A stretch of DNA of 64,000 bases. It comes from DATATV01 sp035551355. Its GTDB lineage: Bacteria > Actinomycetota > Actinomycetes > Mycobacteriales > Pseudonocardiaceae. Below are positions 63,345-64,000 of the stretch, piece after piece (positions within the stretch are counted from its first letter, which is position 1; each line of letters begins with the position of its first letter). Position numbers and translations under genes: made by a program. A model generated the notes under the pieces. It had not been told where the DNA came from. It did not search any database and saw only the letters and a list, made by a program, of their open reading frames with translations. The DNA is taken from assembly GCA_035551355.1 (NCBI GenBank), contig DASZNF010000021.1, positions 96,029 to 160,028 on the forward strand. The letters are read 5' to 3'.

Positions 63345-64000
63345 TCAGCCCGCGGAGCGCTGGAACAGTGGGCCGTGGTCCAGTTCGGGCAGCACGTACC
63401 GGGCGAACAGGTCGGCCTCGGTGCTGTGCGGATAGCCGGACAGGATGAACGCGGACAGGCCAAGTCCCTGGTACGCCTTGATTTTGGCCAGCACCTGGTC
63501 CGGATCGCCGACGATGGCCGCGCCGCAGCCCGAGCGCGCCCGGCCGATCCCGGTCCATAGATTGTCCTCCGCATAGCCATCGCCGCCGGCCGCCTCGCGG
63601 AGCTCCGCCTGGCGGCGCACGCCCACGGATTGGCTGTCCAGCGACCGGCCCCGGATCGCCGCGCCCTCGGCGTCGTCAAGGCGTGACAGCAGCCGGTCGG
63701 CGGCCTCGCGGGCCAGACTCTCGGTCTCGCGGACGACAACATGGACCCGGTAGCCGAACTTCAGGGTTCGCCCGTGGTTCGAGGCCCGCCGCGTCAGGTC
63801 GGCGATCATACCTTCGATGGCGTCCATCCGGTCCGGCCACATCAGATAGACGTCAGCGCCGGCGGCTGCGGCTTCCCGCGCCGGATCGGAGAGGCCGCCG
63901 AAGTAGAACAGTGGGCTGCGGCCGGAGACTGTTCTCAAGCGCGGCGGATCGAGCTTCAGCCGATAGAACTCGCCGGTGTGATCGAGAGATTGACCGTTCA
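63345..64000 (-). CDS. LLM-class flavin-dependent monooxygenase (SsuD-like), 3' part
   Basis: 218 residues of the C-terminal part, open to the right edge; the missing start lies beyond it. RTVSGRSPLFYFGGLSDPAREAAAAGADVYLMWPDRMDAI, FGYRVHVVVRETESLA, and AFILSGYPHSTEADLFARYVLPELD match alkanesulfonate monooxygenase SsuD and related LLM enzymes, which use reduced FMN to release sulfite from sulfonates. It would fit with the sulfonate-type ABC transporter remnant at the left edge, but the two are 62 kb apart. The upstream frame continues as NGQSLDHTGEFYRLKLDPPR. Confidence 0.85.
   Translation of the reverse strand, partial: NGQSLDHTGEFYRLKLDPPRLRTVSGRSPLFYFGGLSDPAREAAAAGADVYLMWPDRMDAIEGMIADLTRRASNHGRTLKFGYRVHVVVRETESLAREAADRLLSRLDDAEGAAIRGRSLDSQSVGVRRQAELREAAGGDGYAEDNLWTGIGRARSGCGAAIVGDPDQVLAKIKAYQGLGLSAFILSGYPHSTEADLFARYVLPELDHGPLFQRSAG

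Noticed and set aside
1..64000. CRISPR array, tRNA, rRNA or intact insertion sequence
   Set aside because: No regularly spaced repeats, no cloverleaf-like gene, no transposase frame and no terminal repeats were seen on either strand.

Overview
The window is GC-rich actinobacterial DNA: dense genes, frequent GTG starts, ATGA/GTGA overlaps, and G/C-ending codons throughout. Families such as DUF6292, DUF3618, ANTAR regulators, WXG-type proteins, EmrB-like exporters and F420/flavin LLM enzymes point to a mycelial actinomycete, most likely Pseudonocardiales (inference from gene content; no rRNA or tRNA gene was seen).

Left part, about 1-42.9 kb: this looks like a chromosomal general-stress island. 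At its right end (40152-41012) lies a stand-alone SigB/SigF-type sigma factor. Across the preceding 40 kb I find about twenty upstream sites of the form GTTT (or GTTA/GTGT/GGTT), a gap of almost always exactly 15 bases, then GGGTA(T/G/A/C), on both strands and nearly always just before a gene start. This is the SigB/SigF-type promoter known from other actinobacteria. The genes behind these sites fit stress survival: large catalase, UdgX-type uracil-DNA glycosylase, a lone LigD polymerase domain, a seven-gene Mrp-type cation/proton antiporter operon, a pyruvate-oxidase-like TPP enzyme, a YdiJ-like FAD/Fe-S dehydrogenase, transaldolase, SDR dehydrogenases, DUF4383, DUF3618 and DUF1360 membrane or cell-surface proteins, a DUF2231-Rieske protein, patatin, and an acyl-CoA dehydrogenase / PIG-L-methyltransferase / glycosyltransferase operon. 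Regulators are mixed in: a STAS-ANTAR-GAF fusion, a STAS anti-anti-sigma protein and a GAF-ANTAR protein. No RsbW-type anti-sigma kinase is in the window.

Middle part, 42.9-52.5 kb, is accessory: NIPSNAP protein, an amidohydrolase and alpha/beta hydrolase pair facing a TetR gene with twin palindromic operators, a second TetR/SDR pair with its own twin operators, a frameshifted SnoaL-like remnant, a KAP P-loop NTPase fused to a receiver-like domain, and an ECF42-type sigma gene with its DGPF partner, whose start lies in a 36-bp tandem repeat.

Right part, 52.5-64 kb: a sulfur-amino-acid cluster (MetX, OsmC, flavin monooxygenase-like enzyme, MetY, CoA-binding protein); a four-gene WXG/type VII-substrate operon on the other strand; an AurF-type diiron oxygenase with its own ferredoxin/ferredoxin-NADP reductase behind a 13-bp palindromic operator; and the 3' part of a flavin-dependent LLM monooxygenase running off the right edge. 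The left edge holds a decayed nitrate/sulfonate-type ABC transporter.

Decay and rearrangement scars are common: ABC ATPase and permease, the start of a DMT transporter, the start of an LLM oxidoreductase, a SnoaL fragment, and short tandem duplications of 24, 26 and 36 bp at gene ends.
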